10,792 nucleotides of DNA from Deltaproteobacteria bacterium (GCA_016218905.1 JACRCS010000174.1:1-10792), one strand, 5' to 3'. Positions 1 through 8,934 are shown, counted from the first letter of the stretch. The notes: generated from the sequence alone by a model not told the origin. Made by a program: numbers and translations.

Positions 1-211
1 CCCGAAGAGGCCGCAGCAGCACGGGGCCGAGCGCCCAACCGAAGCCCGCGAGGAGGAGACCCGAAATCGCCACCGCAGGAACGACGATCCTGCCCAAGGT
101 CTGGCCGGCCGTGAGGTCCCCCCGGAGGCTCGCGTACACGCCCAGACCGGCGCAGACCAGCAAGAGCTCCGCGCCGAGGGTCGCCAGAAGTCGTGCCCTC
201 AGGGCGGTCAC
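1..211 (-). CDS. N-terminal fragment of a two-helix membrane protein, last visible gene of the chemosensory operon
   Basis: Only the first 70 codons are in the window. I read a GTG start at 211-209 whose GTGA overlaps the TGA stop of the upstream receptor gene by 4 nt, with GGAGG four bases before it. The translation begins [13 protein letters not shown] and holds two hydrophobic stretches, about residues 7-27 and 44-63, separated by a short segment ([13 protein letters not shown]) that would form a small loop. The last visible residues are LLRPLR, a helix exit with Arg and Pro of the sort seen where a HAMP or other cytoplasmic linker begins, so a second receptor or a membrane sensor is possible, but this is inference. 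The frame is open to the edge. The overlap with the receptor gene argues that it is a real operon member. Its function is unknown from what can be seen. Confidence 0.6.
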   Translation of the reverse strand, partial: MTALRARLLATLGAELLLVCAGLGVYASLRGDLTAGQTLGRIVVPAVAISGLLLAGFGWALGPVLLRPLR

Positions 212-1716
212 GTTGCCTCCTCCTCGGCCTTCTCGACGAGTTCGCCCAGGAGCGCGTTCACCTTCTCCAAGCGGAGGCCCTTGGCCGCACCGGTCTTCCA
301 CTCCTCTATCTGCGACTCCACCTCCCGCAGACGTGCAGCCGCGGCGTCCTGCTCGTGCACGCTGGCGAGAAGGCGCGACATCCGCTCCTGGAAATCCCGG
401 AGCTGCTCCGCGGCCCCGCGACAGGTAGCCTCTGCCTCCGAAGCCTCCTGTTCGATCGCGAGGGCCGAGTCTGCGCAGCTCGAAACCGATTTCGAGAGCT
501 CGGCCGCCCGCTGCTCGACGGTGGCGACCTCCCGTGAGGCCGACACCGCACCGTCGGCGGAACCTCGCAGGTGTTCGAGCAGGGAGCCGAGCTCGTCGAC
601 CGCTCTCCCCGCGAGTTCGAGTCCCTCGCACACCTGGTTGGCTTCCCGCTCGATCAGTTGGACAGCCACGTTCGACTCGCCTTGGATGGCCTCGATCAGC
701 GCACCGATCTCCTTCGTCGAATCGGCGGTGCGCTCGGCCAGGTCTCGAATCTCGTCCGCTACGACCGCGAAACCGCGGCCGTGCTCTCCGGCCTGGGCGG
801 CGATGATCGCTGCATTCAGGGCGAGGAGGTTCGTCTGCTCGGTCACGTCCTCGATCACGGTCAGTACCGCGCCGATGGACTGGATCCTGGCCCCGAGCCT
901 CCTCCCGACCGCAGCCGCTTCGTCGACGCCCTTCTTGAGCCGGCTGAAGTTGTCGAGGGCTTCTCCGAGGATCCCTTGCTCACTCTCCGCCTCGGCCAGG
1001 GCCGCCTCGGACCGTCGGGCCACGTCCTCGGCCAGGTGCCTCACCTCGCCCAGAGCAACGGTCAACTCGATGGCGGAGGCGGAGCTCCTCTCCCCCCAGA
1101 GCACCATCGTCCGAGCGGAGGAGCGTCCCCTCGCCAGCCCTTCCACGGCTCCACCGACGGCTCCACGACCGGCTTCACAGGCGTTCGACATCGCCTCGAT
1201 CTCCGCCTGCGCTTCGTAGCAGGCGCCCCGCATGTCGGCCAGCGCCGCGCGCAGCCCGGCCGAGGAATCGGTAAGCGGCTGAGGAAGGCGCGATGCCCCC
1301 CCCGAGCACTCCGCCAGGGCGTCGCGCGACCGGGCCGCCAGCTGCCTGGCGCGAAGCTGGCGTTCGCTTCGAAGGGCCCGCATCTCCGCCTTGACCTTCG
1401 CGAGCGCGTCCTCGGCAGCCCTGGACCGAAGGTCTGCTTCGATGAGCCTGCCGCGCACCCGCTCCGCACCGGGAAAGGACGAAGCCGCGGCAGGCGCCTG
1501 CGCCGGGTCGTCCGCCGCCAGGGCCTCGAAGGCCTCTCGGTACGCCTTCTCCCGCTCGGACCACCTCCGGTTCAGGTGCCGTCGGAGCCCGAAAGCGGCC
1601 GCGCTTCCGGCGGCGAAGCCCGCCAGGACGGCCCAGGGGCCCATGACTCCCAGCGCCCCGACCGCGGCGGCTGCCAAGCCGCCGCCCAGAGAAATCCCGA
1701 GTTCTTCCCACTTCAT
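208..1716 (-). CDS. Methyl-accepting chemotaxis protein without a sensory domain
   Basis: 502-residue chemoreceptor that would control CheA through CheW. Residues 8-44 are rich in Gly, Ala, Val and Leu and look like a tight membrane hairpin or one long anchor, followed by basic residues (RRHLNRRW). There is no room for a periplasmic ligand domain, and I recognise no HAMP or PAS domain. From about residue 85 it is Ala/Glu/Arg-rich helix typical of the cytoplasmic coiled coil. The signalling tip is clear at about 285-330: [11 protein letters not shown], then [18 protein letters not shown]. The C-terminus (about 460-502) is charged helix and lacks the NWETF-type CheR/CheB tether. I chose the ATG at 1716 because it overlaps the cheW stop as ATGA and has GAGGAGG about 10 nt upstream; the open frame extends further back, but that part is cheW in another frame. 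MCP identity is very secure; the stimulus is unknown. Confidence 0.95.
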   Translation of the reverse strand: MKWEELGISLGGGLAAAAVGALGVMGPWAVLAGFAAGSAAAFGLRRHLNRRWSEREKAYREAFEALAADDPAQAPAAASSFPGAERVRGRLIEADLRSRAAEDALAKVKAEMRALRSERQLRARQLAARSRDALAECSGGASRLPQPLTDSSAGLRAALADMRGACYEAQAEIEAMSNACEAGRGAVGGAVEGLARGRSSARTMVLWGERSSASAIELTVALGEVRHLAEDVARRSEAALAEAESEQGILGEALDNFSRLKKGVDEAAAVGRRLGARIQSIGAVLTVIEDVTEQTNLLALNAAIIAAQAGEHGRGFAVVADEIRDLAERTADSTKEIGALIEAIQGESNVAVQLIEREANQVCEGLELAGRAVDELGSLLEHLRGSADGAVSASREVATVEQRAAELSKSVSSCADSALAIEQEASEAEATCRGAAEQLRDFQERMSRLLASVHEQDAAAARLREVESQIEEWKTGAAKGLRLEKVNALLGELVEKAEEEAT

Positions 1717-2189
1717 CCGAGACCGGCCTCCTCGAGGCAAGGCTCCGGGTCGCCCTCGATGAGCGCCCCCAAGCGAACCAGGACCGCAACTTCGCCCGAT
1801 CCCTCCTCGCGGCGAAAAGCCCCCAGCACCACCGGATTCGGGTCCCTCGTTCCGGCGGGGATGGGCATGAGGCTCTCCACGCCCACCGAGACGACGTCGA
1901 GCACCTGGTCGACCAGCAGGCCCAGGGTCCGGCCTCGGGCGCAGACCACCACCAGCTTCGAGTCCTCCGCGCCCGTCGAGACGTTCTCTCGCAGGAGCAC
2001 CCGATGCATGTCGACGACGGCGATCAGGTCGCCCCGAAGGTTCAGGACTCCGGCGACGGACGGCGGCATGTGCGGAACCGGGGTGAACTTCTGGTTCCTC
2101 AGGATTTCTCGGATCGCCATGATGTCGACGCCGAAGGCCCTTCCCCCCACGCGGAAGCAAAGGAGCTGGAGCTTCGCCGCGCTCTTCAT
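1713..2189 (-). CDS. cheW: CheW chemotaxis coupling protein (second copy)
   Basis: 158-residue single-domain CheW, the adaptor that links receptor tips to the P5 domain of CheA. The domain fills almost the whole protein: [17 protein letters not shown] at residues 7-23, REIL with Glu28, and the hallmark [17 protein letters not shown] at 45-61 with the conserved Arg52 in NLRG. The second half ([14 protein letters not shown], about 89-102) is also typical. The length is close to the usual 150-170 residues. The ATG at 2189 overlaps the stop of the preceding cheW-like gene (ATGA at 2186-2189), and its own stop overlaps the receptor start, so it is probably translated by coupling. The purine-rich sequence before the ATG is weak, which fits coupling. 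It differs clearly from the neighbouring copy, so this is not a recent duplication. Confidence 0.95.
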   Translation of the reverse strand: MKSAAKLQLLCFRVGGRAFGVDIMAIREILRNQKFTPVPHMPPSVAGVLNLRGDLIAVVDMHRVLLRENVSTGAEDSKLVVVCARGRTLGLLVDQVLDVVSVGVESLMPIPAGTRDPNPVVLGAFRREEGSGEVAVLVRLGALIEGDPEPCLEEAGLG

Positions 2190-2749
2190 GCGTCCGCCAG
2201 GGCGAAGTCGCAGAGCCGCGCGCCACTCAGCACGGCCACCAGGGTACCCTTGCGATCGTAGCCGATGCCGCGAAGGAACTCGCTATCGACGGAGGCCGCG
2301 AACTCCGTGCTCTCGACCTCGTCGCCCGCGAAACGGATGACGCCCATCACCCGATCGACCCAGAACCCCATCCGCTCCTCTCCGTCTCGGAGCACCACGA
2401 TCCTGGAGGTACGAAGAGGCTGCGACTCGCTCAGGCGGAGGCGGGCCGCCATATCGATGACCGGGAGCATGGTTCCCCGCAGGCTCACCAGCCCCCGCAC
2501 GAACGCGGGCGCACCCGGCAGCGCCGTCACCGGGCGCGGCAGGAGAATCTCGGAGACCTCCTCGATCCGAACTCCATAGGTCTCGGACCCGACGGCGAAG
2601 GCCAGCACCTCGAGGCGTTCCAGGGGAGCAGCCTCGGGGATCGAATCCTCCTTCGCCCCCGCGTCTTCGCGCAGGGTGTCCAGGACGGAGAGACGCCAAC
2701 GAGCCAAATCCTCAGCTTTTGAACTCACGGCCATATGCCCCGTCCTCAC
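2186..2749 (-). CDS. CheW-domain protein with an N-terminal extension (first copy)
   Basis: 187-residue CheW-family adaptor. The CheW domain runs from about residue 46 ([20 protein letters not shown]) to the end, with the signature [17 protein letters not shown] at 84-100 and [12 protein letters not shown] at about 127-138. A 45-residue charged extension ([20 protein letters not shown] region) precedes it; small CheW proteins usually lack this. I took the GTG at 2749, which gives a GTGA overlap with the cheA stop like every other junction of this operon. An ATG at 2734 ([13 protein letters not shown] nine bases upstream) is a good alternative and would shorten the protein by five residues. 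It lies between cheA and a second, dissimilar cheW, so the two adaptors may serve different receptors or positions in the array. Family assignment is secure; its special role is unknown. Confidence 0.92.
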   Translation of the reverse strand: MRTGHMAVSSKAEDLARWRLSVLDTLREDAGAKEDSIPEAAPLERLEVLAFAVGSETYGVRIEEVSEILLPRPVTALPGAPAFVRGLVSLRGTMLPVIDMAARLRLSESQPLRTSRIVVLRDGEERMGFWVDRVMGVIRFAGDEVESTEFAASVDSEFLRGIGYDRKGTLVAVLSGARLCDFALADA

Positions 2750-4878
2750 GCCGCCGCGAATACCTGGTCTACCAGGGCCGCCACGTCCAGGACGAGGATC
2801 GTCCTCTGGTCGCCTACGTCCGTGGCCCCGGCGATCCCACGCAGCGATTGGAGCCGGCGGCCCAGGCTCTTGATCACCACGTCGCGCTGACTGATCAGAT
2901 TGTCTACCGCGAAGGCCGCCCGCTTTTCCGCGATTCCCACCACCACTGCGTAGGCGGGCATTGCCTCGCCCGGCCGGACGCCGAAGAGCGAATCGATCCG
3001 GACCAACGGGAGCGTCTGCTCCCGGAGATGGAGCACCGGTCGGCCTTCGATGGCCTTCACCTGTCCCGGCTCCACGGCGAGGGTCTCGAGCACGCTGTTG
3101 AGAGGAATCGCGTACGTCTGACGGTGCGCGTCCACCAGCAGCGCCTGGATGATCGCGAGCGTGATCGGGAGGATGATGGTGATGGTCGTGCCCTTCCCCT
3201 CTACGCTGCTGAGCTCGATCAAGCCCGAGAGATTCGCGATGTTCCTCCGGACTACGTCCATGCCCACGCCTCGCCCGGAGATCTCGGTGACTTCCTCCCG
3301 CGTCGAGAAACCGGGTATGAAGACGAGGTCGAGGAGTTCCTTCTCGTCCAGGATCGTGCCCTCTTGGATCAACCCCTTCTCCAGCCCCTTGGCGCGGATC
3401 CGTTCGCGGCTGAGGCCGGCGCCGTCGTCGGAGACTTCGATGACGACGTGGTTTCCCCTCTGTCGCGCGCAGATGCGGACCGTGCCCTTGACCGGTTTGC
3501 CGCGGCTGATCCTCACCTGCGGTTCTTCGATTCCGTGATCGACCGCGTTGCGGATGATCTGGACGAGCGGATCGCTCAGATCCTCCACGATCAGCTTGTC
3601 GAGCTCGGTCTCGGCCCCGAAGATCTCGAGGTCCGCTTCCTTGGTGGTGCCCTGAAGGATCTTCCTCATGACCCGGTGGAGCTTCGAAAACACCTGGCCC
3701 AGCGGGATCATGCGCACTTCCATGACCGCCTGCTGGAGCTCGGAGAGTTTCCGTTCCAGCTCCTTCTGGGCCTTGGTGAGCTCGAGGGCGTCGCCGGTGA
3801 ACCCCATCCTTTCCCGGAGCTTCTCGCTCAGGATCTGAATGCGGCCTTTGGTCAGGACGAGCTCTCCGACGAGGTTCATCAGCGCGTCGAGCTTCGGCAG
3901 GTCGACTCGGATGGTCTTGGTGAGGCTGCGCAGGTCGCCCTCCCCCCGCGCACGGATCCTGGCCGGAGCGTCAGCAGCCTCCGAGCCCGACTCCAGGAGA
4001 GCCCGCTCTTCGGGCCAAACGTCCGGATCTGCAGGCGCGGGAGGCTGGCCGGGCTCCGCAGGGGGTATCTTCGCTCCGTCAGGGGGCGGAAGCGTCAACA
4101 GATCGGTCCGGAAGGGCCCGCACGCCGCCCGGACGTCGTCCAGCGAAGACTTCGCCCCCAGGAGGAGGTCGAACTCGAGAGCTTCGTCGGCGGGGGCGCC
4201 CGGAGCGGGCAAGGTCGAGATGATCTCCCCACACGGCCTCAGCGCCTTGTTGAGCGCCTCCAGGTCGGAGTCGAAGGAGGAGAGGGGCAGGGTGGCCCGC
4301 ACCCGAATCAGCTTCCGCTTCGGGTCCTTGAGGGTGGTCCGCAGTCTGTGGAGCTCGTACTCCGTGAGGACCCGGAGCACGTCTTCGGCGAGCCCGAGCG
4401 CGGCGACAGGATCCTGCGGGTCGGTCTCCGCTCCCTGACAGGCGCCGAGAAGCCGCTCCACGAAGGGAGCCACTTTCGGGTCGTCGGTCAGAAGCCCCGA
4501 GCCGATCCGCGTGCAGAGACTCTTCAGGAGATCGACGCCTTCGAAGAGGAGGTCGATCGTCGACCGCGAGCAGGCGGTCCGTCCCATCCGAAGCGAGTCC
4601 AGGAGCGTCTCCATCTTGTGGGAGACCTCCGTCACCTGCACGAAGCCGAACATCCCCGAGATGCCCTTCAGGCTGTGGGCTCCCCGGAAGATGCTGTTGA
4701 TCACCTCGGGCTCGGCCTCGCCCTCTCCTGCCGAGGCTTCGAGCAACAGAAGGTCCTCGGCGACGCCTTCGAGGATCTCGTCGGCCTCTGCCAGGAACTC
4801 GTCTGCGTTGCGCTCGCTGGCGTCCCTCACCGTTGCCACTCCAACTCGCTCCAACGGGCGCCGGCCCTTCCAGCGCAT
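2746..4878 (-). CDS. cheA: Chemotaxis histidine kinase CheA
   Basis: 710-residue kinase with the classic CheA order. An Hpt (P1) domain at about 22-125 carries the phosphorylated His68 in AHSLKGISGMFGF. A P2-like region lies at about 188-262, then a Pro/Ala/Glu-rich linker to about 315. The P3 dimerisation helices are at about 322-390 (LDALMNLVGELVLTKGRIQ). The P4 ATPase has its N box at 438-451 (LVQIIRNAVDHGIE), DDGAGL at 484-489 and GRGVGMDVV at 535-543. The CheW-like P5 domain runs from about 575 to 708. No receiver domain is attached. It would autophosphorylate and pass phosphate to a CheY or CheB not encoded here. It is the first gene of the operon. The ATG at 4878 has GGGAGG ten bases upstream; a GTG at 4830 with GGAG eight bases upstream is a plausible alternative that still leaves the Hpt domain whole. 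Confidence 0.97.
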   Translation of the reverse strand: MRWKGRRPLERVGVATVRDASERNADEFLAEADEILEGVAEDLLLLEASAGEGEAEPEVINSIFRGAHSLKGISGMFGFVQVTEVSHKMETLLDSLRMGRTACSRSTIDLLFEGVDLLKSLCTRIGSGLLTDDPKVAPFVERLLGACQGAETDPQDPVAALGLAEDVLRVLTEYELHRLRTTLKDPKRKLIRVRATLPLSSFDSDLEALNKALRPCGEIISTLPAPGAPADEALEFDLLLGAKSSLDDVRAACGPFRTDLLTLPPPDGAKIPPAEPGQPPAPADPDVWPEERALLESGSEAADAPARIRARGEGDLRSLTKTIRVDLPKLDALMNLVGELVLTKGRIQILSEKLRERMGFTGDALELTKAQKELERKLSELQQAVMEVRMIPLGQVFSKLHRVMRKILQGTTKEADLEIFGAETELDKLIVEDLSDPLVQIIRNAVDHGIEEPQVRISRGKPVKGTVRICARQRGNHVVIEVSDDGAGLSRERIRAKGLEKGLIQEGTILDEKELLDLVFIPGFSTREEVTEISGRGVGMDVVRRNIANLSGLIELSSVEGKGTTITIILPITLAIIQALLVDAHRQTYAIPLNSVLETLAVEPGQVKAIEGRPVLHLREQTLPLVRIDSLFGVRPGEAMPAYAVVVGIAEKRAAFAVDNLISQRDVVIKSLGRRLQSLRGIAGATDVGDQRTILVLDVAALVDQVFAAA

Positions 4879-5075
4879 CGACCGCTCGCCTCCCGGAACT
4901 CCAAGCCCATGCCACAGAAGTCGTTGGGGGATGGATTCACCCTGTCTCGTGGCGGACCTCGGGCGCCCCGGTGACCGGAATGGCCTACCGATCGGCCGCT
5001 GCTATCTCCTTCTTTAGAAGATGGGCGCGTGCTTGGAACGGGGAAAGCAAGCGGAGGGCGACCACGAGGGGCCGT
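4879..5075. other. Intergenic region between uvrB and cheA
   Basis: This 197-bp gap separates the end of uvrB from the start of the cheA operon, both on the minus strand. It should hold the chemosensory promoter, but I find no convincing -35/-10 pair. Visible elements are a small palindrome CTTCTTTAGAAG at 5009-5020, an interrupted palindrome CCGGTGACCGG at about 4968-4978, and an SD-like AAGGAGATA (minus strand, 5011-5003) with no start codon behind it. No strong hairpin with a T-run follows uvrB, so read-through from uvrB into cheA is possible. Confidence 0.5.
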
Positions 5076-7088
5076 TCAGGCCGGCGCTCGCTCCGGGAAG
5101 AGCTTCATGGCGAGCTCCTGGAGCTTCTTGATCTCGTCCCGGTACCGGGCCGCCTCCTCGAACTCCAGGCTCGAAGCGGCGTCGAGCATCTTGCGACGCA
5201 GCCGCTCGACCTCGCGATCCACCTCCCGTGGATCCCGATAGGGAGCCTCTTCTTCAGCGGCCAGCGGCACCGTCACGTAGTCCATCTCGTAGACCGAGGA
5301 GAGCACGTCGTCGATCCGCCGGCGCACCGACTCGGGAGAGATCCCGTGTCGCGCGTTGTACTCGACTTGGAGCTCCCAGCGCCGGCGGCACTCGTTCAGC
5401 GCCCTTTCGATGGAGCCCGTCACGCGGTCCGCGTAGAGGATCACGCTGCCGCCGACGTTTCGGGCCGCCCGGCCGGAGGTCTGGATGAGACTCGTCTCGC
5501 TCCGGAGGAACCCTTCCTTGTCTGCGTCGAGAATGGCGACGAGTGAGACCTCCGGGATGTCGAGTCCTTCCCGGAGAAGATTGATCCCGATCAGGACGTC
5601 GTGCACTCCCTGGCGAAGCTCACGGATGATCTTCACACGCTCGAGGGTGTCGATGTCCGAGTGGAGGTAGCAGGTCTTCACCCCGAGCTCGCCGTAATAC
5701 CGGGTGAGGTCTTCGGCCATGCGCTTGGTGAGGGTCGTGACGAGCACCCGGCACCCGTGCTCGACCGTCCTCCGGATCTCCTCCAGCAGGTCCTCGACCT
5801 GGTTGCCGGCCGGGCGCACCTCCATCTCGGGGTCGACGAGCCCCGTGGGGCGGATGATCTGCTCGACGATCTCGCCCGCGGCGCGCTCCAGCTCGTACCG
5901 AGCGGGCGTTGCGGAGACGTACACCGCCTGGTTGATCCTTCCCTCGAACTCCTGGAACCGCAGCGGCCGATTGTCGAGGGCGGAAGGGAGCCGGAATCCG
6001 TACTCCACCAGGGTCTCCTTCCGGGACCGGTCGCCGCGGTACATCCCGCCGACCTGCGGGATCGTGACGTGGCTCTCATCCACGAAGAGCAGGAAGTCGT
6101 TGGGGAAGTAGTCGAGGAGCGTCGGAGGAGGCTCCCCGGGCGCACGCCCCGTCAGGTGGCGCGAGTAGTTCTCGATCCCGCTGCAAAAGCCCATCTCCTC
6201 CAGCATCTCGATGTCGAAGAGCGTCCGCTGCTCCAGGCGTTGCGCCTCCAGGAGCTTGTTCTCGGCCCGGAGCGAGGCCAGGCGCTCTCGCAGTTCCTCC
6301 TGAATCGTACGGATCGCCCGCTCCAGCACCTCTTTCGGCGTCACGTAGTGGGAAGCCGGCGGGATCAGGATGCTCTTCATCCGCCCGAGCCGCTTGCCCC
6401 GCAACGGATCTACGACCGCGATGGCCTCGATCTCATCGCCGAAGAATTCGACCCGAATCGCGTGCTCTTCCTCGTAGGCCGGGAAGATCTCCACCACGTC
6501 GCCCCGCACCCGGAAGGTCCCGCGGTGGAAGTCGATGTCGTTTCGCTGGTACTGGAGGTCGACGAGTTTGCGCAGGACCTTGTCTCGATCCACCTCGAGC
6601 CCCTGTTCGAGGTAGAGAACCATCTCCTGGTAGGCCTCCGGATCGCCCAGGCCATAGATGCAGGAGACGCTCGCGACGATGATCACGTCGCGACGGGTGA
6701 GGAGCGAGTGCGTCGCGGCGTGGCGCAGCCGGTCGATGCGGTCGTTGATGGAGGAGTCTTTCTCGATGTAGAGGTCCTGCTGCGGAATGTAGGCTTCCGG
6801 CTGGTAATAGTCGTAGTAGCTGACGAAGTACTCTACCGCGTTATCGGGGAAGAGCGACTTGAACTCGGCAAAGAGCTGCGCGGCCAGCGTCTTGTTGGGA
6901 GCCAGGACGAGGGCCGGCCGGCCCATCCGGGCGATGACGTTGGCCATGGTGAAGGTCTTTCCCGACCCGGTGACGCCGAGGAGGACCTGGTGCTTGCGCC
7001 CCTCGCGCATGCCCTGAGAGAGCGACTCGATGGCGGCGGGTTGGTCGCCGGAAGGCTGGAAGTCGGAGACGAGGCGGAAGTGAGACAT
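5076..7088 (-). CDS. uvrB: UvrABC excision nuclease subunit B
   Basis: 670-residue UvrB, the damage-verifying helicase-like subunit of nucleotide excision repair that works with UvrA and UvrC. Family motifs in order: Walker A GVTGSGKT (38-45), the beta-hairpin segment [12 protein letters not shown] (91-102) that inserts behind the lesion, the Walker B box DESH (337-340), SATP (392-395), helicase motif [11 protein letters not shown] (536-544), and a C-terminal UVR domain (about 625-660, [15 protein letters not shown]) that contacts UvrC. Length is normal for the family. The start [17 protein letters not shown] aligns with the usual UvrB N-terminus, so the ATG at 7088 is well supported. It is unusual in having no Shine-Dalgarno sequence: the bases before the ATG are the end of the heptanucleotide array, reading CAACCGACAACCCG. 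cysS lies upstream in the same direction. Confidence 0.98.
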   Translation of the reverse strand: MSHFRLVSDFQPSGDQPAAIESLSQGMREGRKHQVLLGVTGSGKTFTMANVIARMGRPALVLAPNKTLAAQLFAEFKSLFPDNAVEYFVSYYDYYQPEAYIPQQDLYIEKDSSINDRIDRLRHAATHSLLTRRDVIIVASVSCIYGLGDPEAYQEMVLYLEQGLEVDRDKVLRKLVDLQYQRNDIDFHRGTFRVRGDVVEIFPAYEEEHAIRVEFFGDEIEAIAVVDPLRGKRLGRMKSILIPPASHYVTPKEVLERAIRTIQEELRERLASLRAENKLLEAQRLEQRTLFDIEMLEEMGFCSGIENYSRHLTGRAPGEPPPTLLDYFPNDFLLFVDESHVTIPQVGGMYRGDRSRKETLVEYGFRLPSALDNRPLRFQEFEGRINQAVYVSATPARYELERAAGEIVEQIIRPTGLVDPEMEVRPAGNQVEDLLEEIRRTVEHGCRVLVTTLTKRMAEDLTRYYGELGVKTCYLHSDIDTLERVKIIRELRQGVHDVLIGINLLREGLDIPEVSLVAILDADKEGFLRSETSLIQTSGRAARNVGGSVILYADRVTGSIERALNECRRRWELQVEYNARHGISPESVRRRIDDVLSSVYEMDYVTVPLAAEEEAPYRDPREVDREVERLRRKMLDAASSLEFEEAARYRDEIKKLQELAMKLFPERAPA

Positions 7089-7236
7089 CGGGTTGTCGGT
7101 TGTCGGTTATCGGTTGTCGGTTATCGGTTGTCGGTTATCGGTTATCGGTTATCGGTTATCGGTTATCGGTTATCGGTTATCGGTTATCGGTTATCGGTTA
7201 TCGGTTATCGGTTATCGGTTATCGGTTATCGGTTAT
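7089..7236. repeat. Heptanucleotide tandem array, 21 units of CGGTTRT (plus strand)
   Basis: On the plus strand the unit is CGGTTAT or CGGTTGT. The first unit (7089-7096) has one extra G; it is followed by 20 exact 7-nt steps from 7097 to 7236. Nearest uvrB the GT and AT forms alternate (three 14-nt pairs, 7097-7138), while the last 14 units (7139-7236) are all CGGTTAT. The array ends directly against the uvrB start codon, and CCGATG at that junction looks like a unit merging into the ATG. Because seven is not a multiple of three, the plus strand reads a stop-free RLSVIGY repeat in every frame, whereas the minus strand carries TAA stops in all three frames. No spacers are present, so it is not CRISPR. 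Similar 7-nt tandem repeats (the STRR type) are known between genes in cyanobacteria. Confidence 0.97.
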
Positions 7237-7238
7237 GA

Positions 7239-7267
7239 AGTATAGATCTGCATTGGCCTTAACCGAA
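7239..7267 (-). promoter_or_regulatory. Possible uvrB promoter between the two heptad arrays
   Basis: The minus strand reads TATACT at 7244-7239, five of six matches to a sigma-70 -10 box. The hexamer 17 nt upstream is TTCGGT (7267-7262), a poor -35 box that is itself part of the short heptad array. If used, transcription would begin near 7232 and the uvrB leader would consist almost wholly of the long array. The -10 box is good but the -35 is weak, so this is tentative. Confidence 0.3.
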
Positions 7268-7306
7268 AACCGAAAACCGAAAACTCCAAGAACCGACGAC
7301 CGAAAA
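7263..7306. repeat. Short heptanucleotide array CCGAAAA, inverted relative to the long array
   Basis: Plus strand: three tandem CCGAAAA units at 7263-7283, a 9-nt interruption (CTCCAAGAA), then CCGACGA (7293-7299) and CCGAAAA (7300-7306). On the minus strand the unit is TTTTCGG. Its sequence AACCGAAAACCG is complementary to CGGTTATCGGTT of the long array except for one base per heptad. The perfect inner pair CGGTTA (7230-7235) and TAACCG (7260-7265) would close the fold. It lies just after the cysS stop codon. Confidence 0.85.
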
Positions 7307-7312
7307 CCCGCT

Positions 7313-8791
<1,479 letters not shown>

Positions 8792-8822
8792 GGGAGGGAC
8801 TTCCTTTCCGCACGATTGCCGT

Positions 8823-8836
8823 GGAGCCGGGGCTCC
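8823..8836. repeat. Short perfect inverted repeat in the cysS leader
   Basis: GGAGCC at 8823-8828 and GGCTCC at 8831-8836 are perfect complements around two bases. It lies 32 bp upstream of the cysS start, between a weak promoter candidate and the ribosome-binding site, so it would be in the 5' leader. There is no T-run after it and no sign of a T-box leader. Its role is unknown and it may be chance in GC-rich sequence. Confidence 0.35.
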
Positions 8837-8848
8837 GGCGCCGCGGCT

Positions 8849-8877
8849 TCCTTATCAGACGCCCCTACAAATGTAAA
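8849..8877 (-). promoter_or_regulatory. Weak candidate cysS promoter
   Basis: On the minus strand TTTACA (8877-8872) matches TTGACA at five of six positions. Downstream lies TGATAAGGA (8857-8849), which offers only a poor -10: TAAGGA at 17-nt spacing or GATAAG at 15. It sits about 60-85 bp before the cysS start and after the terminator of the preceding gene, where a promoter is expected. The position, not the sequence, is the main support. Confidence 0.25.
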
Positions 8878-8885
8878 GCCGGCAG

Positions 8886-8934
8886 GTTGAGGGTGTTGAG
8901 GGTGAGGCGGGTTGAGGGTGAGGCGGATTAGGGG
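8886..8934. repeat. G-rich direct repeat with a G-quadruplex pattern
   Basis: The plus strand carries two exact tandem copies of GTTGAGGGTGAGGCGG (8895-8910 and 8911-8926), preceded by a partial copy and followed by more GGGGTGAGG-like sequence. GGG runs at 8891-8893, 8900-8902, 8909-8911 and 8916-8918, with loops of 6, 6 and 4 bases, meet the common G3N1-7 quadruplex pattern. The tract is almost free of C on this strand. It lies between the barrel-protein terminator and cysS, upstream of the likely cysS promoter. G-runs are on the template strand for minus-strand transcription. Confidence 0.8.

Noticed and set aside
1717..2226. Extension of the receptor reading frame upstream of 1716
   Set aside because: The extra 170 codons are the cheW gene in another frame, and the ATGA overlap with GAGGAGG upstream fixes the start at 1716.
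571..2340. Long plus-strand open frame of 589 codons opposite the receptor and cheW genes
   Set aside because: It is a shadow of GC-rich codon bias on the opposite strand. The minus strand encodes clear MCP and CheW proteins here, and the plus translation is Arg/Pro/Gly-rich with no recognisable domain.
4900..4914. Sigma-54 promoter before cheA (minus strand TGGCATGGGCTTGGA)
   Set aside because: The spacing between the GG and GC elements is one base short and the -12 GC is missing.
2719..4974. Plus-strand open frame of 751 codons opposite cheA
   Set aside because: The minus strand carries every CheA motif. The plus translation is charged low-complexity sequence (many Asp, Arg, His and Leu) as expected from antisense reading.
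5003..5011. Shine-Dalgarno-like AAGGAGATA on the minus strand suggesting a small gene between uvrB and cheA
   Set aside because: No ATG, GTG or TTG follows within the next 20 bases.
5601..7238. Plus-strand open frame of 545 codons opposite uvrB, ending in RLSVIGY repeats
   Set aside because: It is antisense to uvrB and is only prolonged by the stop-free heptad array.
7089..7306. CRISPR array
   Set aside because: The period is 7 nt with no spacers and no repeat of 20-40 nt.
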